From Candidatus Tumulicola sp. (GTDB lineage Bacteria; Vulcanimicrobiota; Vulcanimicrobiia; Eremiobacterales; Eremiobacteraceae): a stretch of 64,000 nucleotides of DNA. The notes beneath the pieces are model-generated. The model was not told where the DNA came from. It did not search any database and saw only the letters and a program-made list of their open reading frames with translations. This document shows, piece by piece, positions 43,032 to 59,344 of the stretch. The translations under genes and the position numbers were made by a program. Location of the stretch: positions 61,128-125,127 of the forward strand of contig DATNNM010000008.1 in assembly GCA_035601835.1 (NCBI GenBank), written 5' to 3'. Each line of letters opens with the position of its first letter. Within the stretch, counting starts at the first letter, position 1.

Positions 43032-44447
43032 ATGACCGCGAGCATATTTTGGTTTCGCCGGGACCTGCGTTTTTATGACAACCCCGGACTGAGCGCCGCG
43101 CGTTCGTCTTCGCCGACGGTGTACGGCGTATTTTGCACGGCCGAGCTCGAGCGCTTGAATCGGCGCCAGCGCGCCTTTGTTCTCGGCTCGCTCAAACACA
43201 TGCGCCTGGTGCTCGAGAAGCGCAATGCGTCGATCAGCATGATCGATGGCGATACACCGGATGCGCTCGTCCGCGCGGCACGCCGTCTGGGGGCGCAGAG
43301 CGTGCATTGCTCGCGCTCGTACGACCGCGAGGAACGCCGCGCGGAAGAGGCCGCGCGCAGCGCACTGGAGGAGGCAGGCATCGCCTTTCGCGTGCACGCG
43401 GGCGACGTCGTGCACGAGCCGGAGGCGGTCGCGGAGCGAAAACAGGCGCCCGGCGAGGGCTACCGTGTGTTCCCGCCATTTTTTGCGGCGTGGCAAGCGC
43501 TTGAAGCCCCGACGCCCATCGCGGAGGCATGGTGCAACGGCAGCGATGACCAGCCGGGTCCGCTTGCGGTTCCAGCCGACCGAGCTGCCGTGAGCGCAGG
43601 CGAGGCTGTCGGACGCGCGCTCCTACAATCTTTCGTGGCATCGCGTGCCACGGACTATGCGGTCAACGGCGCGTACCCAGGCCGCGATGGCACCTCAAAT
43701 CTTGGCGCGCACCTGCGCTTCGGCTGCGTGAGCCCTCGCACGGTGCACCGCGCCGTGGCCGAACGGATGGCGAAGACCTGGACCCTTGCGCCGGAGCGAA
43801 GTTCGATGCGCGCGTTTTTGCGGCAGCTCGCCATGCGCGACTTCTTCATCCATCTGGCGTACTACGCACCCGCGCTGCACGACGATGCTCTGCAGGAGAA
43901 GATGCGCGGCTTCCCGTGGTCAAGCGACGAGAAAGCGCTGGCGGCCTGGACCGAGGGGCGCACGGGCTATCCGCTCATCGACGCTGCGATGCGCCAGCTG
44001 CACGCGGAGGGCAACGTCCATCAACGCGCCGCGATCTGCGCGGCATCGTTTTGCTGCTTCGATCTTGGCTTGGATTGGCGCCTGGGCCGTGAGGTCTGGA
44101 TGAAACAGCTCGTCGCCGCCGATGCCGCGCTTTGCGACGGCAATTGGCAGTGGATCGCCGGTGTCGGCTCGGATCAGGCGGCCTATCCACGCATCTACAA
44201 CCCGGTGAAGCAAGCGCGCCAGTTCGACTCGCAAGCGGTCTACGTGCGGCGCTGGTGCCAAGAACTGCGCAAACTGCCGACTGCCGCCGCGCTCGAGCCT
44301 TGGAAACTCGATCGCCAGCGCCAAATCGAGCTTGGATTTTTCACGCCGGACCAGTATCCGCCGCCGATGGTCGACCACGAAACAGTGGCGCGGGATCTCT
44401 TGAAGACCTACCGCGACTATCGCGAGAAAGAAGCGCTGCGCTCCTAG
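43032..44447 (+). CDS. phr: Deoxyribodipyrimidine photolyase / cryptochrome
   Basis: A 471-residue FAD flavoprotein of the class I CPD photolyase family, which repairs UV-made cyclobutane dimers with blue light. The N-terminal antenna domain starts SIFWFRRDLRFYDNPGL. FAD-binding motifs: SNLGAHLRFGCVSPRTVH, GRTGYPLIDAAMRQLHAEGNVHQRA with the order reduced, NWQWIAGVGSDQAAYPRIYNP and QARQFD. Trp residues of the electron chain are in place (NWQW). The length equals E. coli PhrB. It stands alone with a 92-base upstream gap in which no promoter was convincing; the stop is 4 bases from the convergent gene. Confidence 0.93.
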   Translation: MTASIFWFRRDLRFYDNPGLSAARSSSPTVYGVFCTAELERLNRRQRAFVLGSLKHMRLVLEKRNASISMIDGDTPDALVRAARRLGAQSVHCSRSYDREERRAEEAARSALEEAGIAFRVHAGDVVHEPEAVAERKQAPGEGYRVFPPFFAAWQALEAPTPIAEAWCNGSDDQPGPLAVPADRAAVSAGEAVGRALLQSFVASRATDYAVNGAYPGRDGTSNLGAHLRFGCVSPRTVHRAVAERMAKTWTLAPERSSMRAFLRQLAMRDFFIHLAYYAPALHDDALQEKMRGFPWSSDEKALAAWTEGRTGYPLIDAAMRQLHAEGNVHQRAAICAASFCCFDLGLDWRLGREVWMKQLVAADAALCDGNWQWIAGVGSDQAAYPRIYNPVKQARQFDSQAVYVRRWCQELRKLPTAAALEPWKLDRQRQIELGFFTPDQYPPPMVDHETVARDLLKTYRDYREKEALRS

Positions 44448-44451
44448 TCCC

Positions 44452-45012
44452 CTAAGCGAACCTGCTGGCGTATTCAGCCGCGATCGGCACGCGCGTCATC
44501 GCGCCGCTGTGCGCCTTGACGGCCAGATACAGGTCCACGAGGAACCAAATCGGCATCAGGAACGGCACCATGAACGCGCTTTGCCAGCCGACGACCGGGA
44601 GATGCGCGGCAAGCGCGTACACGGCGTAGAGCAGCACGCCCAGCGCGTTCACGCCGAGCGACTGCAAGATGTGGAAGCGCACGAACTTCGAGCGGTGAGC
44701 CGGCAAGAACAACATAAGCAGCGCGAGCGGCCAGATGGGATAGCTCAACGCGGCGAGCAGTCGATCTTCAGAAGAGGGCGGTGCTTCGGCCACCGCGCTC
44801 ACCGACTGATCGCCCTGCGCATACCGATACGCGTTTTGGTAGCCGCTGGTTCGCTCCGCAGTCAGCACGCGCTCGCCGCCCGCGTTTTTCATCGCGCGCC
44901 CGAGACGGCAACCCGGGCAGACCGAATCGCTGGAACACGTCGCGCAGATCTCGTGGCCGCAATCGCGGCACACCATCACCGTGGGAACTTTTGGATGGTA
45001 GTAGCAGCTCAT
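44452..45012 (-). CDS. B-box-type zinc-finger and DUF4870-like membrane protein
   Basis: A 186-residue protein. The N-terminus is a B-box-like zinc finger (CYYHPKVPTVMVCRDCGHEICATC, then CPGC). A linker of about 40 residues leads to a DUF4870-like domain with three hydrophobic helices: LLAALSYPIWPLALLMLFLP, FHILQSLGVNALGVLLYAVYALAAHL with the order reduced and MVPFLMPIWFLVDLYLAVKA. The segment AHRSKFVRFHILQSL is the family's hallmark. ATG at 45012 has GAGGAGA at 11-base spacing, which decides the start. Function is unknown; it diverges from the ABC exporter gene. Confidence 0.82.
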   Translation of the reverse strand: MSCYYHPKVPTVMVCRDCGHEICATCSSDSVCPGCRLGRAMKNAGGERVLTAERTSGYQNAYRYAQGDQSVSAVAEAPPSSEDRLLAALSYPIWPLALLMLFLPAHRSKFVRFHILQSLGVNALGVLLYAVYALAAHLPVVGWQSAFMVPFLMPIWFLVDLYLAVKAHSGAMTRVPIAAEYASRFA

Positions 45013-45107
45013 GAGGGATGGTCTCCTCTCGAGCGACTCTACTATTGCCGCCGCCGAATGTTTCACTGAGCGGGATTTGCCCCCGACCCGGCCTAAGAAA
45101 GCGGCTC

Positions 45108-46844
45108 ATGGTGTTGCGCCGCCTGCTCGCCTACCTGCGGCCTTACGTCTGGGCTATGCTGGGCGGGCTGCTGCTGACCGCCCTCGCGTCACTCGCGCTC
45201 AACGGCTACGCGGCGGTCGCCAGCTATCTGGTCATCGCGATCAAGTCCAAGGACCTGCATGCGCTGGCGCTGGCGCTGCTCGGGCTGCTCGTGCTCAACA
45301 TCATCAAGAACGCGGCCCAGTATTCCGGCGGCTACACCCTGACCTCGGTCGGACAGCGCATCGTCACCCAGATCCGCGCCAGCCTTTTCGCCCGCATCCA
45401 ATACCTCTCGCTGCCGTCGTTCGACGCTTGGCGCGCGGGCGACATCATGTCGCGCTTTTCCAACGATATCCAACTGCTGGTCGCCGGAGTGACGGCCCTG
45501 CCGCTCTTCGCCAGCGCGGCGCTCACCCTGCTGGGCAGCCTCGGCGTGATGCTCTATCTGAGCTGGCAGCTCACCCTCGTCACCGTGGCGGTCGCGCCGA
45601 TCGTCTCGTACGTCGTGTACAACTTCTCGCGGCTGCTGCGCGGGGTGACCGGCGTCGCCTTGAGCCGCGTCGCAGATCTGAATTCCATGCTGGCGGAAGC
45701 GCTCGAATCGATGCGCATCATCAAAGCCTTCACGCGCGAGTCCTATGAGGTGCGTCGCTTCAGCGAACGCAACGAAGCGAATTTCGGCGCTTCGATGAAG
45801 CTCGCGCAGGTCGCCCTGACGCAGACGCCGGTGATCGATTTCGTCGTATTGGTGGGCGTTCTCTCGCTGGCTGCATTCGCATCGTACCAGATGGTCGTCG
45901 GGAATCTCCCGGTTGAGCGCTTCATCGCGTTCCTGACGCTGGCAAGCATCGCCGCCAATCCGATCTCGCAGCTTTCCAATTACATCGGCGACTTGAACAA
46001 GGCATACGTGGCCGCCAAGAGGATTTTCGAGATCGTCGACTTGCCGGTGGAGGCGCCGGAAGCCGCGGGGAGCGTCGCGCTGCGCGACGTCCGGGGCGCT
46101 GTGGAGTTCAAGGACGTGCGCTTCGCATACACCGGCTCGAACGAGATACTCAAGGGCGTTTCGGCGCGGATCGAACCGGGCGAGGTGGTCGCGCTCGTCG
46201 GACCATCCGGCGCCGGTAAGACCACCATGGTGAATCTCATCCCGCGCTTTTACGAGCCGACCGGCGGCGCCGTGCTGGTGGACGGCCGCGATATTGCCGG
46301 CGTGACCCTGTCGTCGTTGCGCGGTGCGATCGCCATCGTGCCGCAGGATCCGCAACTGTTCTCGGATACGGTCGAACAGAACATCCGCTACGGCCGCTTG
46401 GACGCCACCGCTGAGGAGGTCGTCGAGGCGGCGCGCCAAGCCAACGCGCATGATTTCATCGTCGGCTTCCCCGATGGCTACGCGACGATGGTGGGCTCGC
46501 GCGGCATGCGCCTTTCCGGCGGGGAGCGTCAGCGCATCGCGATCGCCCGCGCCATCCTGCGCAACCCGCGGATCCTCATCCTCGACGAAGCGACCTCGTC
46601 GCTCGACGCAAATTCGGAGGCGCTCATCAACGACGCGCTCGATCATCTGCTCGTCGGGCGGACCACGTTCATCATCGCGCACCGGCTGTCGACCATCCGG
46701 CGCGCCACGACCATCCTTGTCATCGTGGACGGCAAGATCGCCGAGCGCGGAACGCACGAACAACTCCTCGCCGGGGGCAACCTGTATGCAGAGCTGCATG
46801 CGAAGCAGGCGCTGGAACCGGTCAGCCTGCAAGCACAAGCGTAG
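45108..46844 (+). CDS. MsbA-like ABC exporter (fused membrane and ATPase domains)
   Basis: A 578-residue half-transporter. The first 320 residues hold six helices (AMLGGLLLTALASLALNGYAA ... VVLVGVLSLAAFASYQMVVG with the order reduced) and the coupling-helix region. The ATPase has Walker A GPSGAGKT, signature LSGGERQ, Walker B ILILDEATS and switch His in IIAHRLST. The size and helix layout match MsbA/lipid A or multidrug exporters, which work as homodimers. ATG at 45108 follows AAGAAAG; GTG at 45111 is possible. The following methyltransferases and glycosyltransferase, with no gaps, suggest a cell-surface glycan or lipid transcript. The substrate is unknown. Confidence 0.88.
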   Translation: MVLRRLLAYLRPYVWAMLGGLLLTALASLALNGYAAVASYLVIAIKSKDLHALALALLGLLVLNIIKNAAQYSGGYTLTSVGQRIVTQIRASLFARIQYLSLPSFDAWRAGDIMSRFSNDIQLLVAGVTALPLFASAALTLLGSLGVMLYLSWQLTLVTVAVAPIVSYVVYNFSRLLRGVTGVALSRVADLNSMLAEALESMRIIKAFTRESYEVRRFSERNEANFGASMKLAQVALTQTPVIDFVVLVGVLSLAAFASYQMVVGNLPVERFIAFLTLASIAANPISQLSNYIGDLNKAYVAAKRIFEIVDLPVEAPEAAGSVALRDVRGAVEFKDVRFAYTGSNEILKGVSARIEPGEVVALVGPSGAGKTTMVNLIPRFYEPTGGAVLVDGRDIAGVTLSSLRGAIAIVPQDPQLFSDTVEQNIRYGRLDATAEEVVEAARQANAHDFIVGFPDGYATMVGSRGMRLSGGERQRIAIARAILRNPRILILDEATSSLDANSEALINDALDHLLVGRTTFIIAHRLSTIRRATTILVIVDGKIAERGTHEQLLAGGNLYAELHAKQALEPVSLQAQA

Positions 46845-47774
46845 TTGAAAGAGATCGTCCGCAAGGCGCGTGCCGCCCGAGGGCTGCGCTCGTACGTCAT
46901 CAAGACGTGCCGGCGCATCATCGGACCCGGCGGTGAGCCGAAGGCGCCGCCCGTGTGGGCGTTGCGGCGCATCTTCGGAGACTATCTGCAGGTCACGGCC
47001 GACGGCCATCCGTTCATCGTGGACCTGCGCGACACGGTGGTCAGCTATGGCATCGTCGCTGACGGCGCTTGGGAAGAAGAAGAGACCGCGTTGATCCGGC
47101 GTTTGATCAAGCCGGGCGACCACGTCGTTGATGTGGGAGCGCATATCGGCTACCACGCCGTCATCTTCGCAGCGGCAGTAGGCTCGCGCGGCAAAGTGCT
47201 CGCGTTCGAGCCGGCAGGCGACAACGCCGACCTGCTGGAGATCAACGTCGCGCTCAACGGTTTTGAAAAGGTGGTCGAAGTGCTGCGCGCGGCGGCAGGT
47301 TCGAAGCCGGCGACCGTGCATCTGGTTCGCGATCACGGTCAGGCCGAAACCGCGCGCGGGGTGAGCAACCGCGGCGCTCACCACGTCGCGCCGGTGAATG
47401 GCGCCGACGCGCCGCTCGTGCAACTCACGACCGTGGACGATGCGACCGCGGGCTGGGAGCGGGTCGACGCCGTGAAAATCGACGTCGAAGGCTATGAATG
47501 GCACGTGTTGCAAGGGATGCGCCAAACCTTAGCGCGAAATATTGACCTCGTGCTTTTCGTGGAGTTTTGGCCTGCCGCAATCGTCCGTGCCGGCGCGGAG
47601 CCGGCCGCGTTGCTGGACGAGCTCGAAACCCAAGGTTTCAGCCTTTGGGAGATTCGAAGACCCGGCGGCCTTGAACGCTACGAGCGCGGCGCGCTTTTGA
47701 AAAGGCTGTCGGGCGCAACGGATCTCGTGGACTTGCTGTGCGTGCGCGGCGCCAAAACGGCGGGCTTGGGATAA
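46845..47774 (+). CDS. FkbM family methyltransferase
   Basis: A 309-residue SAM-dependent methyltransferase. Motif I is VVDVGAHIGYHAVIFA, followed by VLAFEPAGDNADLLEINVALNGF, the FkbM signature region, and VKIDVEGYEWHVLQGM, which closes the domain. FkbM-type enzymes O-methylate sugars or polyketides and are common in surface-polysaccharide clusters. The start is TTG directly after the TAG of the exporter gene, with no clear Shine-Dalgarno, so it may rely on coupling. The first 40 residues are basic (RKARAARGLRSYVIK). Confidence 0.85.
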   Translation: MKEIVRKARAARGLRSYVIKTCRRIIGPGGEPKAPPVWALRRIFGDYLQVTADGHPFIVDLRDTVVSYGIVADGAWEEEETALIRRLIKPGDHVVDVGAHIGYHAVIFAAAVGSRGKVLAFEPAGDNADLLEINVALNGFEKVVEVLRAAAGSKPATVHLVRDHGQAETARGVSNRGAHHVAPVNGADAPLVQLTTVDDATAGWERVDAVKIDVEGYEWHVLQGMRQTLARNIDLVLFVEFWPAAIVRAGAEPAALLDELETQGFSLWEIRRPGGLERYERGALLKRLSGATDLVDLLCVRGAKTAGLG

Positions 47775-48602
47775 ATGGATACCAAAAAACCCGACATCAT
47801 CGACCGCTTCAACGAAGCCGCAGAGCAGCGTTTCGTCGCTATTGAGACGCAGGACGATATCGATTTCCATCGCCGAAAGCCATTTGGCGACATCGTCTCG
47901 GGGCGTATCATTCTCTATAAATTCGCGTTGATGCTTGCCGCCCTCGATCTAAAACAGGGGCAGCGCGTGCTTGACTTCGGCACCGGCTCCGGCTGGGTCG
48001 CCAGAATGTTGAATCAGATGGGACTCGCTGTCGTTGGCGTGGACATATCGTCCAGCGCGGTGCAGTTCGCCCAGGAGACCACAGCAGCCGATCCTTACGT
48101 GCGCCGCGACATCCCGCTCGAATTCACCACGTACGACGGCTACAAGCTGTCATTCGACGATGCGTCATTCGATCGGGTCGCGTGCTTCGACACGTTTCAC
48201 CACATCCCGAACAAGAAGCAAGTCCTAGCCGAACTGCATCGGGTTTTGGTACCCGGTGGTCGTATCGCTTTTGTTGAACCGGGGCCGCATCACCACAAGT
48301 CGGATGAAGCAAAGATTGAAACAAGAATTCACGGTGTTCTGGAAGACTCAGTTAGCCTAGAGGAGATGATGGACCTCGCCCATGGCGTTGGGTTTGGCAA
48401 CGCAGAAATCTTACCGTATCCTCCGGAGGATCGTTTGCGTTTCGACCTTAAGGCATTTACGGCGTTCATGCGAGGCGACAATAGACCATACAGGTTAAGC
48501 GCAGTGCGCGAGGACCTGAAGCACGCCTTCATCGTGGCCTTCACGAAAGGGGCGCCGGTGCACGGGTCGCTGGGCCGTCCGTGGTGGCGCTTCTGGGGCT
48601 AA
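47775..48602 (+). CDS. Class I SAM-dependent methyltransferase
   Basis: A 275-residue methyltransferase with motif I VLDFGTGSGWVARML, acidic loop VVGVDISSSAVQFAQ, motif IV FDRVACFDTFHHIPN and LAELHRVLVPGGRIAFVEPGPHHH with the order reduced, the pattern of the Methyltransf_11 group. It begins at the base after the stop of the FkbM gene. Base composition from about 47.8 to 49.7 kb is visibly more A/T-rich than the neighbouring genes, suggesting later acquisition of this pair. The acceptor is unknown, perhaps a sugar. Confidence 0.85.
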   Translation: MDTKKPDIIDRFNEAAEQRFVAIETQDDIDFHRRKPFGDIVSGRIILYKFALMLAALDLKQGQRVLDFGTGSGWVARMLNQMGLAVVGVDISSSAVQFAQETTAADPYVRRDIPLEFTTYDGYKLSFDDASFDRVACFDTFHHIPNKKQVLAELHRVLVPGGRIAFVEPGPHHHKSDEAKIETRIHGVLEDSVSLEEMMDLAHGVGFGNAEILPYPPEDRLRFDLKAFTAFMRGDNRPYRLSAVREDLKHAFIVAFTKGAPVHGSLGRPWWRFWG

Positions 48603-49735
48603 TCGAGCCGATCGTTCCACAATCCGCTGGAGCAAGGGACGCTTTTCCACTACGGGTTCTGATGGTCAATCGCCCCGATGCCTCTGCGCGTTTCGGCGGA
48701 GACACCGTCCAGGTGCGAAACACCGCGCTTGCCCTTCGTGAGCTGGGGCTTGAAGTCGACATAGTGGAGACGGAGACCCCAGATCCGCGCGGTTACGACA
48801 TAGCGCACGTCTTTGGCATCACCGAACCGGAGAAGACGGCACGCCAAATCGATGTTTGTAGAATCACGGGCATACCGGTCGTGCTCTCGCCGATTTGGAT
48901 CAGCTACGCTGAGTTCTTTGCCAGGTCGCCTGTTTGTGAGCGCGCCTTGAGCCGCGCTCGAACCGCATCCGATGCTCGCCGTGCACTCGGCCGAATAGCG
49001 TGCCGCCCAACCCATCAGGTCGCATCCTGGCGCACGAAAATTCGCACCGCTCGCATCGAGAGCGCCCAAGCGAAGGTATTGGAATCAGCCGACCTGTTGT
49101 TGCCCGCCAGCGCCAATGAAGCGCGGGAGTACGCGCTCCATTTAGGCGTCCGCGATAAGCCATTTGTCATTGCGCCCGTGGGCCTGGCATTCGATCGCCT
49201 GCCCACATGGAGCCAAAACCGCTCGGGTGTGATTTGCGCCGGGCGCATCGAGTCCAGAAAAAATCAAGCGATCGTAGCGCTTGCGTTACAAGACGAGCCG
49301 ATAGACGTGATATTTGTGGGCGAGATCTACGACTACTATGGGGACCTTTGCAAGAAATGGGCATCGCCACGCGCACGCTTCGCGGAACCGATGAAGCAGC
49401 CCGAACTCTTTGAACTCTTCGCAAAGTCCGTCGTTCACTGCATGCCCTCGTGGGGCGAAACGGCAGGGTTGTCGGCGTTCGAGGCTGCCGCATGCGGTGC
49501 GAAAGTCGTCGCCGGCGACCGCGGCTCCGAGATGGAGTACCTCGGACCCGATGCCGACTATGCGGACCCAGGAGATCCCGAGTCGATCGTAGCGGCGGTT
49601 CGGAGGGCGCTCAAGCGGCCACCGCGAGCGACCGGCGACGCCTTGGATCGCCGCATGCACGACCTGACTTGGCGGCGCGCCGCGGAACGAACGCTCGAGG
49701 GCTATCGCCTGGCACTGGGCGCGGCGCTCACATGA
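48581..49735 (+). CDS. Glycosyltransferase family 4-like protein
   Basis: A 384-residue GT-B glycosyltransferase. RVLMVNRPDASARFGGDTVQV is the N-terminal strand and glycine loop. The C-terminal half has VICAGRIESRKNQAIVALAL and the donor-binding E-x7-E-like element WGETAGLSAFEAAACGAKVVAGDRGS, followed by ADPGDPESIVAAVRRAL. GTG at 48581 overlaps the methyltransferase by 22 bases; an ATG at 48662 would cut the first strand and is less likely. It closes the exporter-methyltransferase-glycosyltransferase group and precedes the rpoB promoter. Donor and acceptor sugars are unknown. Confidence 0.85.
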   Translation: MVALLGLIEPIVPQSAGARDAFPLRVLMVNRPDASARFGGDTVQVRNTALALRELGLEVDIVETETPDPRGYDIAHVFGITEPEKTARQIDVCRITGIPVVLSPIWISYAEFFARSPVCERALSRARTASDARRALGRIACRPTHQVASWRTKIRTARIESAQAKVLESADLLLPASANEAREYALHLGVRDKPFVIAPVGLAFDRLPTWSQNRSGVICAGRIESRKNQAIVALALQDEPIDVIFVGEIYDYYGDLCKKWASPRARFAEPMKQPELFELFAKSVVHCMPSWGETAGLSAFEAAACGAKVVAGDRGSEMEYLGPDADYADPGDPESIVAAVRRALKRPPRATGDALDRRMHDLTWRRAAERTLEGYRLALGAALT

Positions 49736-49763
49736 CCCCCACGCGGGACGGGCGCGTCCCGAT

Positions 49764-49791
49764 TTGACTAGGGGAAAGTTTGTGATATAAT
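49764..49791 (+). promoter_or_regulatory. Sigma-70-type promoter for rpoB-rpoC
   Basis: TTGACT (49764-49769), a 16-base spacer ending TGA, and TATAAT (49786-49791). The TG one base before the -10 makes it an extended -10 promoter. Predicted start is near 49798, giving an untranslated leader of about 150 bases before rpoB. A GGGACG/CGTCCC hairpin (49745-49760) just upstream may end the preceding transcript. Confidence 0.85.
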
Positions 49792-49812
49792 TACTGTCTG
49801 TGCCACTAAGGA

Positions 49813-49919
49813 CGATCGCGCAGGCTGCCGGGAACCACCAGCGCATCGTTTTTTTCATCCCAGCACCATCAGCAATCTAAGTCAAAATAACTCGCTGCAA
49901 GCGCGAACGCCGTTCGCGC
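49813..49919 (+). promoter_or_regulatory. Candidate attenuator and second hairpin in the rpoB leader
   Basis: CGAT (49813-49816) and GCGC (49818-49821) can pair with GCGC (49841-49844) and ATCG (49845-49848), directly followed by seven Ts (49849-49855): the form of an intrinsic terminator, 15-60 bases after the predicted start. A perfect 8-bp hairpin (GCGCGAAC, loop GCC, GTTCGCGC; 49901-49919) follows before rpoB. Partial termination could set rpoBC output. Confidence 0.55.
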
Positions 49920-49951
49920 ATGCGCCATTGGCGAAGGTGTAAGCCCCTGTA

Positions 49952-57406
<7,455 letters not shown>

Positions 57407-57411
<5 letters not shown>

Positions 57412-57432
57412 TGCCGGGGCTTTAGCCCCGGG
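57407..57432. repeat. Family A palindromic repeat at the rpoC stop codon
   Basis: TGTAGTG, CCGGGGCT (57414-57421), TT, AGCCCCGG (57424-57431). TAG at 57409-57411 is the rpoC stop. Confidence 0.93.
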
Positions 57433-57442
57433 AACATCATCT

Positions 57443-57476
57443 AATGCCGGGGCTTATCGCCCCGGCCTTTTCTTTT
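57443..57476 (+). terminator. Intrinsic terminator after rpoC, derived from a family A repeat
   Basis: CCGGGGC (57447-57453), loop TTATC, GCCCCGG (57459-57465), then CCTTTTCTTTT. The stem and its preceding TAATG match a diverged family A repeat (lead TGTAGTG changed), now followed by a T-rich tract, which is the only such case in the window. Confidence 0.8.
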
Positions 57477-57543
57477 CGACACGCTCGTAGTTGGGAAAGA
57501 GAAGGAGAGCGAAGGGCGACCCGAACGTCAGAAGGAGCCTAAA

Positions 57544-58608
57544 GTGAGAATCGTCACCCCCGGCATTATCGCTGCAACGATCATCCTGAGCCTGAGCGGC
57601 TGCAGCAGCAGCAACCCTTTGGCGCCGTCGATATTGAATCCCGACATCTTTCCCTTCAAAACCGTCAGCAACATCGGCTCGATCATCGACCCGACCAACG
57701 GTGACCGGAATCCGTACGGCCTGGCGATCGCTCTGAGCGATACCGGTCTCTTCACCAGCGGCGATCTTGTCGTCTGCAATTTCAACAACTCTTCGAACGT
57801 CCAAGGCACCGGCACGACCGTGGAATACATACACCCCGCGAGCGGCTCGACGGTTCACCGCTTCGCCCAAGACGCGACGCTGCTCGGCTGCGGGTCCGTT
57901 TCGGTCTTGCCTGACGACCACGTCGCGGTGACCGCGAAACTCGCGAACGACGTCGTCATCTACGACCCCTCGGCGTCGACGAAAGTCACGCTGAGCGGCT
58001 CACCGTTCAACGGACCGTGGGGCTCGACGTACGCGAACAGCCTGACGAAGCCGGCGATCTACGTCTCGAACGCGAACGACGGGAGCCTGGTGCGCATCAA
58101 CGTGCTCGGTCCCACCTCGTATTCCACGGAGACGATCGCCACCGGTTTTTCGGTCAACGGCGGCGCCCCGGGCAACATCTTCGCCCCCTACGGCATGGCG
58201 TACAACCCCGCCAACGACACCTTGTACATCGCCGAATCGAATAGCAACAAGCTCATCGCGATCGCGAACGTGTCGAGCGTCGGGGCAGGCGGCATCACCG
58301 TTTCCGGCAGCGACTCGACCTTTGGTGGGACCTCAGGCTCCTCGGCGCATGCCGTCTTGAGCGGTGCTCCGCTCAACAACCCGCTCGGCGCCTCGCTGCT
58401 GGTGAACGGCAACATCGTGGTCGCCAACTCGGGCGACAATCTGATGATCGACGTGACGCCCGGCGGGAAAGTCGTCGGCACGATGAGCCTGGACGCCGGT
58501 GCAGCGGGCGCGTTGTTCAGCCTCGCGGCCGTGCCCGGAACCTTCCAACAACAGATCGTCTACTTCAACGACAGCAACGACAACACGGTCAAGGTGCTCA
58601 CCCCCTAG
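57544..58608 (+). CDS. Beta-propeller-like lipoprotein of unknown function
   Basis: A 354-residue protein. Lipoprotein signal (GIIAATIILSLSGCSSS, lipobox Cys 20). The rest repeats strands such as NPYGLAIA, GDLVVCNFNNSSN, VYDP-like VIYDPSAST, KPAIYVSNANDGSLVRIN, APYGMAYNPANDTLYIAESNSNKLIAI with the order reduced and NGNIVVANSGDNLMID, the pattern of NHL/SMP-30-type beta propellers. GTG at 57544 has AAGGAG 7 bases upstream. It sits between the rpoC terminator and a HAD gene, with the HAD start 4 bases after its stop, so the two are probably cotranscribed. A ligand or enzymatic role is not evident. Confidence 0.8.
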   Translation: MRIVTPGIIAATIILSLSGCSSSNPLAPSILNPDIFPFKTVSNIGSIIDPTNGDRNPYGLAIALSDTGLFTSGDLVVCNFNNSSNVQGTGTTVEYIHPASGSTVHRFAQDATLLGCGSVSVLPDDHVAVTAKLANDVVIYDPSASTKVTLSGSPFNGPWGSTYANSLTKPAIYVSNANDGSLVRINVLGPTSYSTETIATGFSVNGGAPGNIFAPYGMAYNPANDTLYIAESNSNKLIAIANVSSVGAGGITVSGSDSTFGGTSGSSAHAVLSGAPLNNPLGASLLVNGNIVVANSGDNLMIDVTPGGKVVGTMSLDAGAAGALFSLAAVPGTFQQQIVYFNDSNDNTVKVLTP

Positions 58609-58612
58609 AGGC

Positions 58613-59278
58613 ATGGATGTCCGCGCCATCCTCTTCGATTTCGACCACACCCTCGGCGTGGACAATCGCCTCGAATTCGACGTGCTGCATGGCCTCGTGC
58701 ACGAAGCGTGCGGCGCTCCGCCGGCCGAGGATGACGTCATCGCATGCCTGGAATCTTTTCGCTCGGGCAGAGTACCGCTGGACGACGCGCTGTCTTCGGC
58801 GTTCGCGCGTTGGGGCTGTCCGCCGCCGAGGATCGCCATGATAGTGCGAGATTTCCGAAGACGCGCGCTCGAAGAGGCTCCGCAGCGCGTGCGTCCCATG
58901 CCGGGCGCGCACCAGACCGTGTTGGAGCTTGCAAGGCGCGCCGTGCCGATCGCGATCATGACGAACGGATGGCGCGAATTGCAGCATCTCAAGGCGCGCC
59001 TGATCGATTTCCCGGGACCCGTGTACTCTTCGGAGGAGTTAGGCGCGTGGAAACCGGCGCGCGAAGCCTTCGAGCGCGTCGTGTCGCTGCTCGAACTCGC
59101 GCCGACCACGACGCTGTATGTCGGAGACAGCCCGGAGACGGACGTCGCCGGCGCGAAGAACGCGGGTCTGCTCGCGGCCTGGGCCGATCTGGAAGGCAAA
59201 ACGTATCCGGAAAACGTCATAAAGCCGGACATCGTCATCACCGCGCTCGTCCAGCTGCTAGGACTCGCGCCCCCCTAG
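58613..59278 (+). CDS. HAD family hydrolase
   Basis: A 221-residue haloacid dehalogenase-like hydrolase, probably a small-molecule phosphatase. Motif I ILFDFDHTLG has catalytic Asp9 and Asp11, with His12 in place of a more usual Gly/Asn. A helical cap follows (residues 16-85). Motif II is IAIMTNGW, motif III Lys in LGAWKPAREAF and motif IV LYVGDSPETDVAGAKNAG, placing it in subfamily IA (phosphoglycolate/pyrimidine-nucleotidase type). ATG at 58613 lies 4 bases after the propeller gene stop, with AGAGG too close to serve well, so coupling is likely. Confidence 0.88.
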   Translation: MDVRAILFDFDHTLGVDNRLEFDVLHGLVHEACGAPPAEDDVIACLESFRSGRVPLDDALSSAFARWGCPPPRIAMIVRDFRRRALEEAPQRVRPMPGAHQTVLELARRAVPIAIMTNGWRELQHLKARLIDFPGPVYSSEELGAWKPAREAFERVVSLLELAPTTTLYVGDSPETDVAGAKNAGLLAAWADLEGKTYPENVIKPDIVITALVQLLGLAPP

Positions 59279-59344
59279 CGTTTAACGTAACCTCTAGAAT
59301 GGGTAACCATGTCCTAGCGTGAGCACGCTATGAGGAGTTGCATA

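Noticed and set aside
45189..47525. Open frame of about 778 codons on the minus strand
   Set aside because: Shadow of the ABC exporter and FkbM genes; both of those have full sets of motifs.
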